In this document: positions 43,640-52,078 of the stretch, piece after piece
Numbering within the stretch: the first letter of the stretch is position 1
How the letters are laid out: each line of letters begins with the position of its first letter
Origin: Methyloversatilis universalis FAM5
GTDB taxonomy: Bacteria > Pseudomonadota > Gammaproteobacteria > Burkholderiales > Rhodocyclaceae
Assembly (NCBI RefSeq): GCF_000214035.2
Contig: NZ_AFHG01000029.1
Span: 1-64,000, forward strand
Length of the DNA: 64,000 nt
Direction of reading: 5' to 3'
Position numbers and translations under genes: made by a program
The notes under the pieces: model-generated
What the model was told of the DNA's origin: nothing
Databases searched by the model: none
What the model saw: only the letters and a program-made list of their open reading frames with translations

Positions 43640-44733
43640 CAGCCGAACAGACGGGATACCTCGCGCGGCGCGCAGCGCAGATACTGCGGCGCCACCTTCA
43701 TCTGCGCGCCCAGTCTGGCGGCGGCGTGCCACGGCCAGCGCGGGTCATACAGCATGGCGCGTGCGACGCCGATCAGATCGGCCTGTCCGGCGGCCAGTAT
43801 CGATTCCGCCTGTTCCGCTTCGGTGATCAGGCCGACCGCAATGGTGGGCAGGCCCACCGCGGCGCGGATGCGCTCGGCGAAGCCCACCTGATAGCCGGGC
43901 ACGGCCGGAATCTGCTGTGCGGTCGACACGCCGCCGCTCGACACGTGGATGAAATCCGCGCCGCGCGCCTTCAGCGCCTGCGCCAGTACCACGCTCTGTT
44001 CGACGTCCCAGCCGCCGTCCACCCAGTCGCTGGCGGAAATGCGCATGCCCACCGGCCGCTCGTGCGGAAAGGCTTCGCGTACCGCATCGAACACTTCGAG
44101 CGGAAAGCGCAGCCGGTTTTCCAGCGAGCCGCCGTAGCCGTCGGTCCGCGCATTCGCCAGTGGCGACAGGAACTGGTGCAGCAGATAGCCGTGTGCGCCA
44201 TGTACCTCGATGGCGTCAATGCCCAGCCGCGCCGCGCGGCGGGCGGCCTCGACGAAGGCGCTGCGCACCCGGCGCAGGCCGTCGGCATCCAGTGCCTGCG
44301 GTGGATGCTCGTGCGCGGCGTGCGGAACAGGGGAGGGCGCCACCGTCTGCCAGCCGCCTGCGGACGGCGCGATCTGCGCGCCGCCTTCCCACGGTCGGGC
44401 GACCGAGGCCTTGCGACCGGCGTGCGCCAGCTGTATCGCGATCGGCATGTCCGAATGCGCGTGGGTGGCGGCCAGCACTCGACGCAGCGCCGCCTCGTTG
44501 TCGTCGTTCCACAGACCGAGGTCGGCGGCGGAAATGCGGCCTTCCGGCTCGACCGCGGTCGCCTCGATCACGAACAGGCCGGCGCCCGACAGCGCCATCT
44601 GGCCGACATGCATCAGATGCCAGTCGGTGGCGTTGCCGTCGAGTGCCGAGTACTGGCACATCGGCGCGATCACGATGCGGTTGGGCAGCTGCAGGCGGCC
44701 GATGGCGTAGGGCTGGAAAAGGAGGCTGGACAT
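43639..44733 (-). CDS. NADH:flavin oxidoreductase, Old Yellow Enzyme family (YqjM-like)
   Basis: A 364-aa FMN enzyme that reduces activated C=C bonds with NAD(P)H. The N terminus LPNRIVIAPMCQYSA has C26, the redox-tuning cysteine of the YqjM (thermophilic-like) subclass; substrate-binding histidines are in EVHGAHGYLLHQFLSP and the FMN phosphate site is in the late GLITEAEQAE and VARAMLYDPRWP. Start at ATG 44733 matches the family; a GTG five codons earlier exists. Stands alone; natural substrate unknown. Confidence 0.92.
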   Translation of the reverse strand: MSSLLFQPYAIGRLQLPNRIVIAPMCQYSALDGNATDWHLMHVGQMALSGAGLFVIEATAVEPEGRISAADLGLWNDDNEAALRRVLAATHAHSDMPIAIQLAHAGRKASVARPWEGGAQIAPSAGGWQTVAPSPVPHAAHEHPPQALDADGLRRVRSAFVEAARRAARLGIDAIEVHGAHGYLLHQFLSPLANARTDGYGGSLENRLRFPLEVFDAVREAFPHERPVGMRISASDWVDGGWDVEQSVVLAQALKARGADFIHVSSGGVSTAQQIPAVPGYQVGFAERIRAAVGLPTIAVGLITEAEQAESILAAGQADLIGVARAMLYDPRWPWHAAARLGAQMKVAPQYLRCAPREVSRLFG

Positions 44734-44836
44734 GAGGGCGTCTTTCACTGAGCGGTGATGGTGCGGCAGTGCCGCGCGCCGGGAATCTACCCTGATCGCG
44801 GCGCAGAGGCGAAGTTCGCGCCTCAGCGCCTCCGCC

Positions 44837-45310
44837 TTAAAGGCCCAGATCGGACAGCCCCGGATGGTCGTCCGGCCGGCGGCCCTGCGGCCAGCGGAAC
44901 AGGCGCTCGGACTCGCTGATCGCCAGGTCGTTGATGCTGGCGTGGCGGCGCGCCATCAGCCCGTTGTCGTCGAACTCCCAGTTCTCGTTGCCGTAGGCGC
45001 GGAACCACTGGCCGGCGTCGTCGTGCCACTCGTAGGCGAAGCGCACCGCGATGCGGTTGCCGGAGGTGCACCACAGTTCCTTGATCAGCCGGTACTCGTG
45101 CTCCTTCGCCCACTTGCGGGTCAGGAAGTCCACGATTTCGGCACGGCCGGTCACGAATTCCGAGCGGTTGCGCCAGCGGCTGTCGGCGGTGTAGGCGAGC
45201 GATACCCGCTGCGGGTCGCGGCTGTTCCAGCCGTCTTCGGCGGCGCGCACTTTCTGTGCGGCGGTGTCTGCGGTGAAGGGCGGCAGCGGCGGGCGTGCGA
45301 TGTCGGTCAT
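44837..45310 (-). CDS. DUF1348 (NTF2/SnoaL-like fold) protein
   Basis: A 157-aa protein of the DUF1348 family, a small alpha+beta barrel of the NTF2 type. Typical blocks are [29 protein letters not shown] and [13 protein letters not shown]. No signal peptide. Function of the family is unknown. It diverges from a TetR-family gene with twin operators between them, so it is probably that repressor's main target; many TetR/DUF1348 pairs respond to xenobiotic or stress compounds. Confidence 0.88.
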   Translation of the reverse strand: MTDIARPPLPPFTADTAAQKVRAAEDGWNSRDPQRVSLAYTADSRWRNRSEFVTGRAEIVDFLTRKWAKEHEYRLIKELWCTSGNRIAVRFAYEWHDDAGQWFRAYGNENWEFDDNGLMARRHASINDLAISESERLFRWPQGRRPDDHPGLSDLGL

Positions 45311-45338
45311 GGCGGTGCTCCGGTGGTGACAGAAAAGA

Positions 45339-45377
45339 GACAGGTCTGTCTATATGCTTGAACAAGACAGATCTGTC
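45339..45377. promoter_or_regulatory. Twin TetR operators
   Basis: GACAGGTCTGTC (45339-45350) and the perfect palindrome GACAGATCTGTC (45366-45377) have centres 27 bases apart, between the divergent DUF1348 and tetR genes. The pairing and place are typical of TetR autoregulation. Confidence 0.75.
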
Positions 45378-45392
45378 TGTCAACATGCATTC

Positions 45393-45995
45393 ATGTTCAC
45401 AACCCTCGACAATCTCGCCGGTCCCGGTCCGCAGCCTGACCAGGACGCGCGCACCCGCGTGCTCGAATGCGCCTACCGGCTGTTCTACCGGCACGGCCTG
45501 CGCGCCACCGGCATCGACCGCATCATTGCCGAGTCCGGCGTGGCCAAGGCCTCCTTCTATCGCCACTTTCCGACCAAGCAGGCGCTGGTCGAGGCCTATC
45601 TGGACCTGCGCCACGCGCGCTGGATGGGCTGGATGGAAAGCCGGCTGTCGGCGGCGCCGGATGCGCGGGCCTGGCTGGCCGCGCTGCCGGACGCACTGGA
45701 CGACTGGTTCCGCGCGCCCGGCTTCCGCGGCTGCGCCTTCATCAACGGGCATGCCGAAGCCGGTACCGAAGCGCCCGCGATGACGGTCACTCACAAGCGC
45801 GAACTGGCGGCGCGCATCGCACGGGCCTGCGCGGAGGCCGGACTGGCGCCGCCCGACGAGGTCGCTGCCGATCTGCTGCTGGCCACCGAGGGGGCCATCG
45901 TGCGCGCGCAGATGGAGGGAGCGGACGCGGCGCGTGGGCCGCTGCTGCGGGCGTTCGCGCGGGTGCTGGCGGGGCCGGAGCGGGCGGCGGCCTGA
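45393..45995 (+). CDS. TetR-family transcriptional regulator
   Basis: A 200-aa repressor: N-terminal helix-turn-helix at about 20-65 (FYRHGLRATGIDRI, VAKASFYRHFPTKQALV) and an all-helical ligand domain. ATG at 45393 chosen; a TTG at 45354 would place the second operator inside the coding region. It is divergent from DUF1348 and likely controls both genes through the twin GACAGRTCTGTC sites. The inducer is unknown. Confidence 0.9.
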   Translation: MFTTLDNLAGPGPQPDQDARTRVLECAYRLFYRHGLRATGIDRIIAESGVAKASFYRHFPTKQALVEAYLDLRHARWMGWMESRLSAAPDARAWLAALPDALDDWFRAPGFRGCAFINGHAEAGTEAPAMTVTHKRELAARIARACAEAGLAPPDEVAADLLLATEGAIVRAQMEGADAARGPLLRAFARVLAGPERAAA

Positions 45996-46112
45996 CCGGC
46001 CCGGGCACCTGCGCGGATCAGGCCTCTCAAGGTCAGCAGCGACACCGGTCGCCCTCCGGGCGGAAGCACGCCGCCACTGGCCGAGGGGAGCAGCCCCGAT
46101 CCGGGCGGGTGC

Positions 46113-46895
46113 CTAGCGCGGGTCAGTGTGCGTTCCGGTGCGCCACCAGGCCTGCATGGCCCGCCCGGACGGTTCGGCGGTTTCGCCAGCGGGATTCAGC
46201 GGCCAGTGCCAGTGCGGACCGGCGCTCCAGCCCCCGGCTGCGAGGCGCACCGGCAGGCCCGGCAGCAGTACCTCGTCCGGCGTGTCCGGCCGGGTCTGCG
46301 CGTATTCGATGATGAGGCAGGCATGCGGCACGCGGCTCAGCGCGTCGACGTGGGCCTGCTGTATCGACGCGCCGTAGCGTTCGACGCCGGCGTCGCTGTC
46401 GCCGCGATCCAGCCGCGCCGAGCACGGCAGCAGCGGCAGCTGCGACAGCAGGTTCACCGAGGCGCACCAGGCGTCGGCCGGCATCGCGGGCGCGGCCTGC
46501 AGCGGGTCACGCGACAGGTCGTCGAGCACGCCGCTCACGTCCTGGTGCACGCAGCGCACCCGGCCTGGGTGGCGGGCAGCTTCGGCGCGGGCCACCGGGC
46601 CGAAGCACACGTCGACGAGATCGACCGTGTCGAACAGTTCGAGCACCGCCTGCAGCGGCACATCCTGCAGCAGGCCGGCGCCCATGATCCAGGCGCGCCG
46701 CGGGGCGTCCGGCGACATGGCGGCAAGGCGGGCGGACGCGAGCAGGGCGCTGCGGGTCTGCTCGACATGCCCGGCCCAGTGGGTGCGCAGGCGGCGGTGC
46801 CGCACCGCGAGCGCCGCCGCTTCGCGGCGCAGGCCCAGACGCTGTGCCGCGGGCAGGCAGTCCAGCCGCGCCCAGGCGAACAGTTCCTCGATCAC
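46113..46895 (-). CDS. Unknown protein coupled to mtfA, SAM-methyltransferase-like motif
   Basis: A 260-aa protein I do not recognise as a named family. The segment AWIMGAGLLQDVPLQ followed by FDTVDLVDV resembles motif I and the acidic ribose loop of class I SAM-dependent methyltransferases, but later motifs are not clear. The first 70 residues are Arg/Ala-rich helices. Its GTG start overlaps the stop of mtfA (GTGA), so the two are translated together. No signal peptide. Stop at 46113. Confidence 0.6.
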   Translation of the reverse strand: MIEELFAWARLDCLPAAQRLGLRREAAALAVRHRRLRTHWAGHVEQTRSALLASARLAAMSPDAPRRAWIMGAGLLQDVPLQAVLELFDTVDLVDVCFGPVARAEAARHPGRVRCVHQDVSGVLDDLSRDPLQAAPAMPADAWCASVNLLSQLPLLPCSARLDRGDSDAGVERYGASIQQAHVDALSRVPHACLIIEYAQTRPDTPDEVLLPGLPVRLAAGGWSAGPHWHWPLNPAGETAEPSGRAMQAWWRTGTHTDPR

Positions 46896-47677
46896 GGGGC
46901 GGTCGGTGGAAACAGCGCGCGGGCGCGCGGCGCCAGATCCAGCCGGTAGAACTGCGCGAGCTGCTCGTACAGATCCGGCCAGGTCTGCTGGATCAGATCC
47001 GGAATCTCGAAGAAGCACTCGGACATGACCGCGAAAAACTCGGCCGGGCTTTCCGCGGCGTAGGGGTCGATGCCGGTGTCCACGCCGGCGTCCACGTCGG
47101 CGCAGAAGCGTTCGTAGGCCGTCGACCACACGCGTGCCCAGCGCTGCACGCTCATGCCGGCGTGCAGCGGCGGCAGGCCGTCCGCCTCGCCATTGCGCAT
47201 GTCCAGCTTGTGCGCGAATTCGTGGATCACCACATTGATGCCGTCGGCCGCCAGCGATTCCGGCTGCCACGACAGCAGCACCGGGCCGCCTTCCCAGGCC
47301 TCGCCCACCAGCGTGTCCTCGTACTCATGCACCACGCCGACGTCGTCGGTCACCCGCCGGGGCACGATGAAATCGCCCGGATAGACGACTACGCCCACCC
47401 AGTCGTCGTACCAGTCCAGACCGAGACGCAGCACCGGCAGACAGGCCTGCAGCGCTATCTCCAGCAGCATGTCGTCGCTCAGTGCGGTGTCGTGCGCGCC
47501 GTGGAATTCCTTGGTCGCGACGAAGCGGCGCGCCAGTTCGCGCAGCGCCGGGCGGTCGACCGGGTCGAGGAAATCGAGAAAGGGCAGCCGGGCCTCGATG
47601 CGCGCCCACTGGGCGGCCGGCACCTCGGGCAGGTCGGGTTCGGACGGCGCGAACGCGCGCCGAAGCCAGTGCAGCAT
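46892..47677 (-). CDS. mtfA: MtfA zinc peptidase (Mlc titration factor A family)
   Basis: A 261-aa metallopeptidase with the HEFAH zinc site (H152, E153, H156) and downstream EFFAVMSECFFEIPD, which supplies the third ligand glutamate. In E. coli MtfA binds the repressor Mlc and affects glucose PTS expression; in organisms lacking PTS the role is unclear. Length matches the family (about 265). Followed by a coupled gene of unknown function. Confidence 0.92.
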   Translation of the reverse strand: MLHWLRRAFAPSEPDLPEVPAAQWARIEARLPFLDFLDPVDRPALRELARRFVATKEFHGAHDTALSDDMLLEIALQACLPVLRLGLDWYDDWVGVVVYPGDFIVPRRVTDDVGVVHEYEDTLVGEAWEGGPVLLSWQPESLAADGINVVIHEFAHKLDMRNGEADGLPPLHAGMSVQRWARVWSTAYERFCADVDAGVDTGIDPYAAESPAEFFAVMSECFFEIPDLIQQTWPDLYEQLAQFYRLDLAPRARALFPPTAP

Positions 47678-47758
47678 GCGGTGACAATCCTTGCTTGATC
47701 GGGGGCGGGGGAGCGCCTATCGTAAAGGCTCTTCAACCACGAAAGGAGGTGATCCGTG

Positions 47759-47887
47759 ATGAAACGTCTCGCGATCCTGCTGGGGCTGGCGATGTTTGCG
47801 TCGTCTGCCGCCGTTTTTGCCTGCCCGGGCGACAAGCACGGTGACGCCAAACCCCAGAGCTCCCAGCCGGAAAAACCGAAGACCTGA
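47759..47887 (+). CDS. Small secreted peptide, 42 residues
   Basis: An ATG directly after a GTG (47756) opens a 42-codon frame: signal peptide MKRLAILLGLAMFASSAAVFA, then a polar mature part of about 21 residues beginning with Cys (CPGDKHGD) and rich in Lys, Gln, Ser and Pro. The ribosome site GAAAGGAGGTGATC is a full match to the 16S tail, so translation should be strong. A hairpin and a terminator follow. The cysteine right after AVFA may even be a lipobox-like residue. Function unknown. Confidence 0.65.
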   Translation: MKRLAILLGLAMFASSAAVFACPGDKHGDAKPQSSQPEKPKT

Positions 47888-47907
47888 TTCAGACCTGATT
47901 CAAACGC

Positions 47908-47931
47908 CCAACTGTCGTGAGACAGGTGGGT
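47908..47931 (+). other. Hairpin after the small peptide gene
   Basis: CTGTC and GACAG pair around loop GTGA, extended by CCCA/TGGG across single A and G bulges. It lies just before the terminator and may be part of a stable short transcript. Confidence 0.5.
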
Positions 47932-47934
47932 GCA

Positions 47935-47964
47935 GGGCGGCCGCGCAAGCGGTCGCCCTTTTTG
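47935..47964 (+). terminator. Rho-independent terminator of the small peptide gene
   Basis: Stem GGGCGGCCGC / GCGGTCGCCC (one G-U pair) with loop GCAA, followed by TTTTTG. Confidence 0.85.
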
Positions 47965-47991
47965 TTTGCGCGCGGCGGATGAAAGCCGGGT

Positions 47992-49011
47992 TCAGACGCC
48001 GGACAGCGAGCGCTTGAGCGTGGCCGAGGGCAGTTCGCCGAACAGTTCGCGGTAGTCGTGCGAGAAGTGGCCCAGATGCCAGAAGCCCCAGTGCATGGCG
48101 ACGTCGTGCACGCTGCGCGCCGGATCGCTGCCGTACTGCAGCGCACGCCGTACCGCGTTCAGGCGTACCCGCTTCAGGTAGTCCTTGGGCGCCATGCCGA
48201 GCACGGTGTTGAAGTGGTTCTGCAGCGTGCGGCGGGTGACATGCAGCCGCTCGCACAGATCATCGACACCGTCCATCGCCGATTCCGGCTGCAGCGCGAA
48301 GCGGCGTGCCTGCATCACCACGTCAAAGCGGCGCTGTTCGAGCGCGGTGCGGGCCGGCGGCTCGGGGCTGTCGCCCAGGCTGTCCAGCAGCAGGTCGACC
48401 AGATCGGCGCACAGATCGCCCGAAGGCGTGGTCGCGCCGGCCGGATCCAGCAGGCCCTCTATCAGGAAACACAGTTCGCTGTGCCGCGCCGGGCTGATCG
48501 CGCGGCTGGCGACCGAGCCATGGGTGATCAGGTGTTCCAGCCGGTGGCCGTGCTGGCCCTTCAGCCGGGCGGCCAGCCAGTCCTCGTCGGCCACGATGCC
48601 GTAGATGCCAAAGTCGCGCGGCGTGCGCAGCGTGAAGCCGCTGCTGGCGCGCGCCATCATCAGATGCACCCCATCGCTGTGCGGCCGGCCGCAGAAACGC
48701 ACTTCACCGGTGCGCGACAGATCGGGCAGGCCCATCCATACCGAGCCGGCCCAGGGGCCGCACTGCTGGCTGGTTTCCTGCTCGGTGTACTCGTGGAAAA
48801 CCTGCAGCCGCGGGCCTTCCTCGGCCAGCCGTTCACGGATGCAGCCGGTGAACACACCGCCCGACAACTGCTCGTATTCCTGATGCCAGCGCGAAATATT
48901 GTCCGCATGCTCGGCCACGTCGTGGCTGCGGCTGATGCGGATGCCGTCACCCGGCACGCTTCTGTCGGCGTGTTCCGGATTCCGTGCTGGCGCGAAGTCG
49001 TTCTGTCCCAT
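47992..49011 (-). CDS. eutR: AraC-family regulator, EutR-like
   Basis: A 339-aa AraC-family activator with the two helix-turn-helix units at about 235-335 (LCERLHVTRRTLQNHF and VHDVAMHWGFWHLGHFSHDY). The long N-terminal part (RISRSHDVAEHADNI) and divergence from the ethanolamine permease and eutB identify it as the ethanolamine operon activator EutR by context. Salmonella EutR senses ethanolamine together with adenosylcobalamin. Start at 49011 follows GGAGGAG. Two 19-bp direct repeats upstream are its likely binding sites. Confidence 0.83.
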   Translation of the reverse strand: MGQNDFAPARNPEHADRSVPGDGIRISRSHDVAEHADNISRWHQEYEQLSGGVFTGCIRERLAEEGPRLQVFHEYTEQETSQQCGPWAGSVWMGLPDLSRTGEVRFCGRPHSDGVHLMMARASSGFTLRTPRDFGIYGIVADEDWLAARLKGQHGHRLEHLITHGSVASRAISPARHSELCFLIEGLLDPAGATTPSGDLCADLVDLLLDSLGDSPEPPARTALEQRRFDVVMQARRFALQPESAMDGVDDLCERLHVTRRTLQNHFNTVLGMAPKDYLKRVRLNAVRRALQYGSDPARSVHDVAMHWGFWHLGHFSHDYRELFGELPSATLKRSLSGV

Positions 49012-49100
49012 TTGAGCTTCTCCTCCTGTCGCTCGCGCGAACAGGAATGTACCGTTGTTACGGGGATTTAGCATCAGCCGTGCCAGACGGCGACCTCAGG

Positions 49101-49152
49101 TTTTCCGATTCCGGATAGTGCGCCGCACACGACTTTTCCGATTCCGGATAGT
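49101..49152. promoter_or_regulatory. Two exact 19-bp direct repeats, likely EutR sites
   Basis: TTTTCCGATTCCGGATAGT occurs at 49101-49119 and again at 49134-49152, 33 bases apart (about three turns), in the gap between the EutR-like gene and the permease. Tandem direct repeats are the usual form of AraC-family binding sites. Confidence 0.75.
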
Positions 49153-49224
49153 CGGGATTCCATCCCCGGTGCTCGAATGGAAAAAGGTTCCGCGTGGGGC
49201 GGAACGGATCCGGGAGAAAAAAAC

Positions 49225-50625
49225 ATGTCGTCAACACTGAATGCGGGGCAGGGTGGTCCGCAGTCGCTGAAAAAGGTGCTGGGCCCGCTGCAGCTGTGGG
49301 GCATCGCGGTCGGCCTGGTCATTTCGGGCGAGTACTTCGGCTGGAGCTATGGCTGGAACACCGCCGGCACGCTGGGCTTTCTGGCGGCGACCGTGCTGGT
49401 GGCCGCGATGTACGCGACCTTCATCTTCAGCTTCACCGAACTGTCGACCGCGATTCCGCATGCTGGCGGTCCGTTCGCCTACGCGCGCCGTGCCTTCGGG
49501 CCTTTCGGCGGCTTTGTCGCCGGCTTTGCCACACTGGTCGAGTTCGTGTTCGCGCCACCGGCCATTTCGCTGGCCATCGGCGCCTATCTGAACGTGCAGT
49601 TCCCCAGCGTCGATCCGAAAATGATCGCGCTCGGCGCCTATGTGGTGTTCATCGCGCTGAACTGGGTGGGTGTCAGCATCGCGGCGACCTTCGAGCTGTT
49701 CGTGACCCTGCTGGCCATCTTCGAACTGCTGCTGTTCATGGGCATCGTGGCCCCCGGCTGGAGCTTCGACAACTTCATCGCCCACGGCTGGTCTGGCGAG
49801 AACGAGTTCTCCGGCGCCGCGCTGGCCGGCATTTTCGCCTCCATTCCGTTCGCGATCTGGTTCTTCCTGGCGATCGAAGGCGCAGCCATGGCAGCCGAAG
49901 AGGCACGGGACCCGAAGCGCACCATTCCGGTCGCCTACATCGCCGGCATCCTGACCCTGCTCACGCTCGCCTTCGGCGTCATGCTGTTCGCTGGCGGTGT
50001 CGGCGACTGGCGCCAGCTGGCCAACATCAACGACCCGCTGCCGCAGGCGATGAAGGCGGTGGTCGGCGACAACAGCGGCTGGCTGCACATGCTGGTGTGG
50101 ATCGGCCTGTTCGGTCTGATCGCCTCTTTCCACGGCATCATCATGGGCTACTCGCGCCAGATCTTTGCGCTGGCCCGCGCTGGCTACCTGCCGTCCTACT
50201 TCGCCGCGCTCAGCCCGCGCTTCCAGACGCCGCACCGCGCGCTGCTGGCCGGTGGCGTGATCGGCGTGGCCGCCATCTTCAGCGACTCCTGGATCAGCTT
50301 CGGCGGCCAGACGCTGACCGCCAACATCGTGACCATGTCGGTGTTCGGTGCCATCGTCATGTACATCATGTCCATGGCGTCGCTGTTCAAGCTGCGTGCC
50401 ACCGAGCCCGATCTGGAACGTCCGTACCGCGCGCCGTTCTATCCGGTATTCCCGGCGATCGCGCTGGCGCTCGGCGTGTTCTGCCTGGGGGCGATGGTGT
50501 GGTTCAACACCCTGCTGGCCGGCGTGTTCCTGGGCCTGTTCGCACTGGCCGCCGCCTACTTCTTCCTGACCGGCCAGCAGCGCGCCGATGCGCCGGAAGA
50601 CGCGATGCTGGCAGGCAGCCGCTGA
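49225..50625 (+). CDS. eat: Ethanolamine permease (APC family)
   Basis: A 466-aa amino acid/polyamine/organocation carrier with 12 predicted helices. The start LQLWGIAVGLVISGEYFGWSYGW and the TELSTAIPHAGGPFAYARRAFGPFGG block are typical of ethanolamine permeases found next to eutBC in proteobacteria that lack the carboxysome-type eut operon. Start at 49225 follows CGGGAGAA; an upstream ATG at 49177 adds 16 residues without support. First gene of the eut operon here. Confidence 0.92.
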   Translation: MSSTLNAGQGGPQSLKKVLGPLQLWGIAVGLVISGEYFGWSYGWNTAGTLGFLAATVLVAAMYATFIFSFTELSTAIPHAGGPFAYARRAFGPFGGFVAGFATLVEFVFAPPAISLAIGAYLNVQFPSVDPKMIALGAYVVFIALNWVGVSIAATFELFVTLLAIFELLLFMGIVAPGWSFDNFIAHGWSGENEFSGAALAGIFASIPFAIWFFLAIEGAAMAAEEARDPKRTIPVAYIAGILTLLTLAFGVMLFAGGVGDWRQLANINDPLPQAMKAVVGDNSGWLHMLVWIGLFGLIASFHGIIMGYSRQIFALARAGYLPSYFAALSPRFQTPHRALLAGGVIGVAAIFSDSWISFGGQTLTANIVTMSVFGAIVMYIMSMASLFKLRATEPDLERPYRAPFYPVFPAIALALGVFCLGAMVWFNTLLAGVFLGLFALAAAYFFLTGQQRADAPEDAMLAGSR

Positions 50626-50635
50626 GGAGAACGAC

Positions 50636-52042
50636 ATGGCGTATCGCGTCATGGTGGGAGGTGAAACCTTCACCTTCCCCGACCTGAAAACGGTGATGGC
50701 CTGCGCCAGCCCGGCCCGCTCCGGCGACGTGCTGGCCGGCGTGGCGGCCGGTTCGGCGCTGCGCCGGGTGGCGGCGCGGCACGCGCTGGCCGACATCCCG
50801 CTGACCACTTTCCTGAACGAGGCGCTGGTGCCGTACGAGGAGGACGAAATCACCCGCCTCATCATCGACAGCCATGACCGCGCCGCCTTCGCGACCATCG
50901 CCCACCTGACCGTGGGCGGTTTCCGCGAATGGCTGCTGGACGACGCGGCCGACGCCGACGCGCTGAGCGCGGTGTCGCCGGGCCTGACGCCGGAAATGGT
51001 GGCGGCGGTGAGCAAGCTCATGCGCAACCAGGACCTGATCGCGGTGGCGCGCAAATGCCGTGTGGTGACGCAGTTCCGCAACACCATCGGCCTGCCCGGC
51101 CATCTTGCGGTGCGGCTTCAGCCCAATCATCCGACCGACGATCTGCGCGGCGTGGCCGCCTCGACGCTGGACGGCCTGCTGTGCGGGGCCGGCGACGCGG
51201 TGATCGGCATCAACCCGGCCTCCGACAGTCTGCCGGCCATCCACAATCTGCTGTCCATGCTGGACGAGCTGATCGAGCGCTTCGACATTCCGACCCAGAG
51301 CTGCGTGCTGACCCACGTGACCAATACGGTGAAGCTGATCGAGCAGGGCGCGCCGGTGGATCTGGTGTTCCAGTCGGTCGGCGGCACCGAAAAGACGAAC
51401 AGCTCGTTCGGCGTCAGCCTGGCGGTGCTGGACGAGGCTTACCAGGCTGCGCTGTCGCTCGGCCGCGGCACGCTCGGCGACAACGTCATGTACTTCGAGA
51501 CCGGACAGGGCAGCGCGCTGTCGGCCAACGCCCACCACGGTGTGGACCAGCAGACCTGCGAGGCGCGCGCCTATGCGGTGGCGCGTCGCTACAAGCCGCT
51601 GCTGATCAACACCGTGGTCGGCTTCATCGGTCCGGAGTATCTGTACGACGGCAAGCAGATCATCCGCGCCGGGCTGGAGGACCACTTCTGCGGCAAGCTG
51701 CTCGGCCTGCCGCTGGGCTGCGACGTCTGCTACACCAACCACGCCGAAGCCGACCAGGACGACATGGACACGCTGCTGGTGCTGCTCGGCGCCGCCGGCA
51801 TTCCGTTCGTGATCGGCGTGCCGGGGGCGGACGACATCATGCTCAATTACCAGAGCACCTCCTTCCACGACGCGCTGTTCCTGCGCCGCACGCTGGGCCT
51901 GAAGCGCGCGCCCGAATTCGAGCGCTGGCTGCAGTCCATCGGCCTCACCGACCCGACCGGCGAACTGCTGCGCGGCAGCGGTCGCGCACTGGTCGATGGC
52001 TTTTCGTCGCTGGCCGCGCTGCCGACACCGCGCGCGGCCTGA
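50636..52042 (+). CDS. eutB: Ethanolamine ammonia-lyase large subunit
   Basis: EutB (468 aa) is the catalytic subunit of the adenosylcobalamin enzyme that splits ethanolamine into acetaldehyde and ammonia. Sequence blocks such as LANEALVPYEEDEITR-like FLNEALVPYEEDEITR, the RTTIGLPG-like stretch and MYFETGQGSALSANAHHGVDQQT are characteristic. Ribosome site GAGGAGAACGAC. It lies 10 bases behind the permease. No reactivase EutA, no acetaldehyde dehydrogenase EutE and no microcompartment shell genes are present, so this is the simple, nitrogen- or carbon-supply type. Confidence 0.95.
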   Translation: MAYRVMVGGETFTFPDLKTVMACASPARSGDVLAGVAAGSALRRVAARHALADIPLTTFLNEALVPYEEDEITRLIIDSHDRAAFATIAHLTVGGFREWLLDDAADADALSAVSPGLTPEMVAAVSKLMRNQDLIAVARKCRVVTQFRNTIGLPGHLAVRLQPNHPTDDLRGVAASTLDGLLCGAGDAVIGINPASDSLPAIHNLLSMLDELIERFDIPTQSCVLTHVTNTVKLIEQGAPVDLVFQSVGGTEKTNSSFGVSLAVLDEAYQAALSLGRGTLGDNVMYFETGQGSALSANAHHGVDQQTCEARAYAVARRYKPLLINTVVGFIGPEYLYDGKQIIRAGLEDHFCGKLLGLPLGCDVCYTNHAEADQDDMDTLLVLLGAAGIPFVIGVPGADDIMLNYQSTSFHDALFLRRTLGLKRAPEFERWLQSIGLTDPTGELLRGSGRALVDGFSSLAALPTPRAA

Positions 52043-52078
52043 ACGGAACCGAATCCCCTTACGAAAACTGGAGTCACG

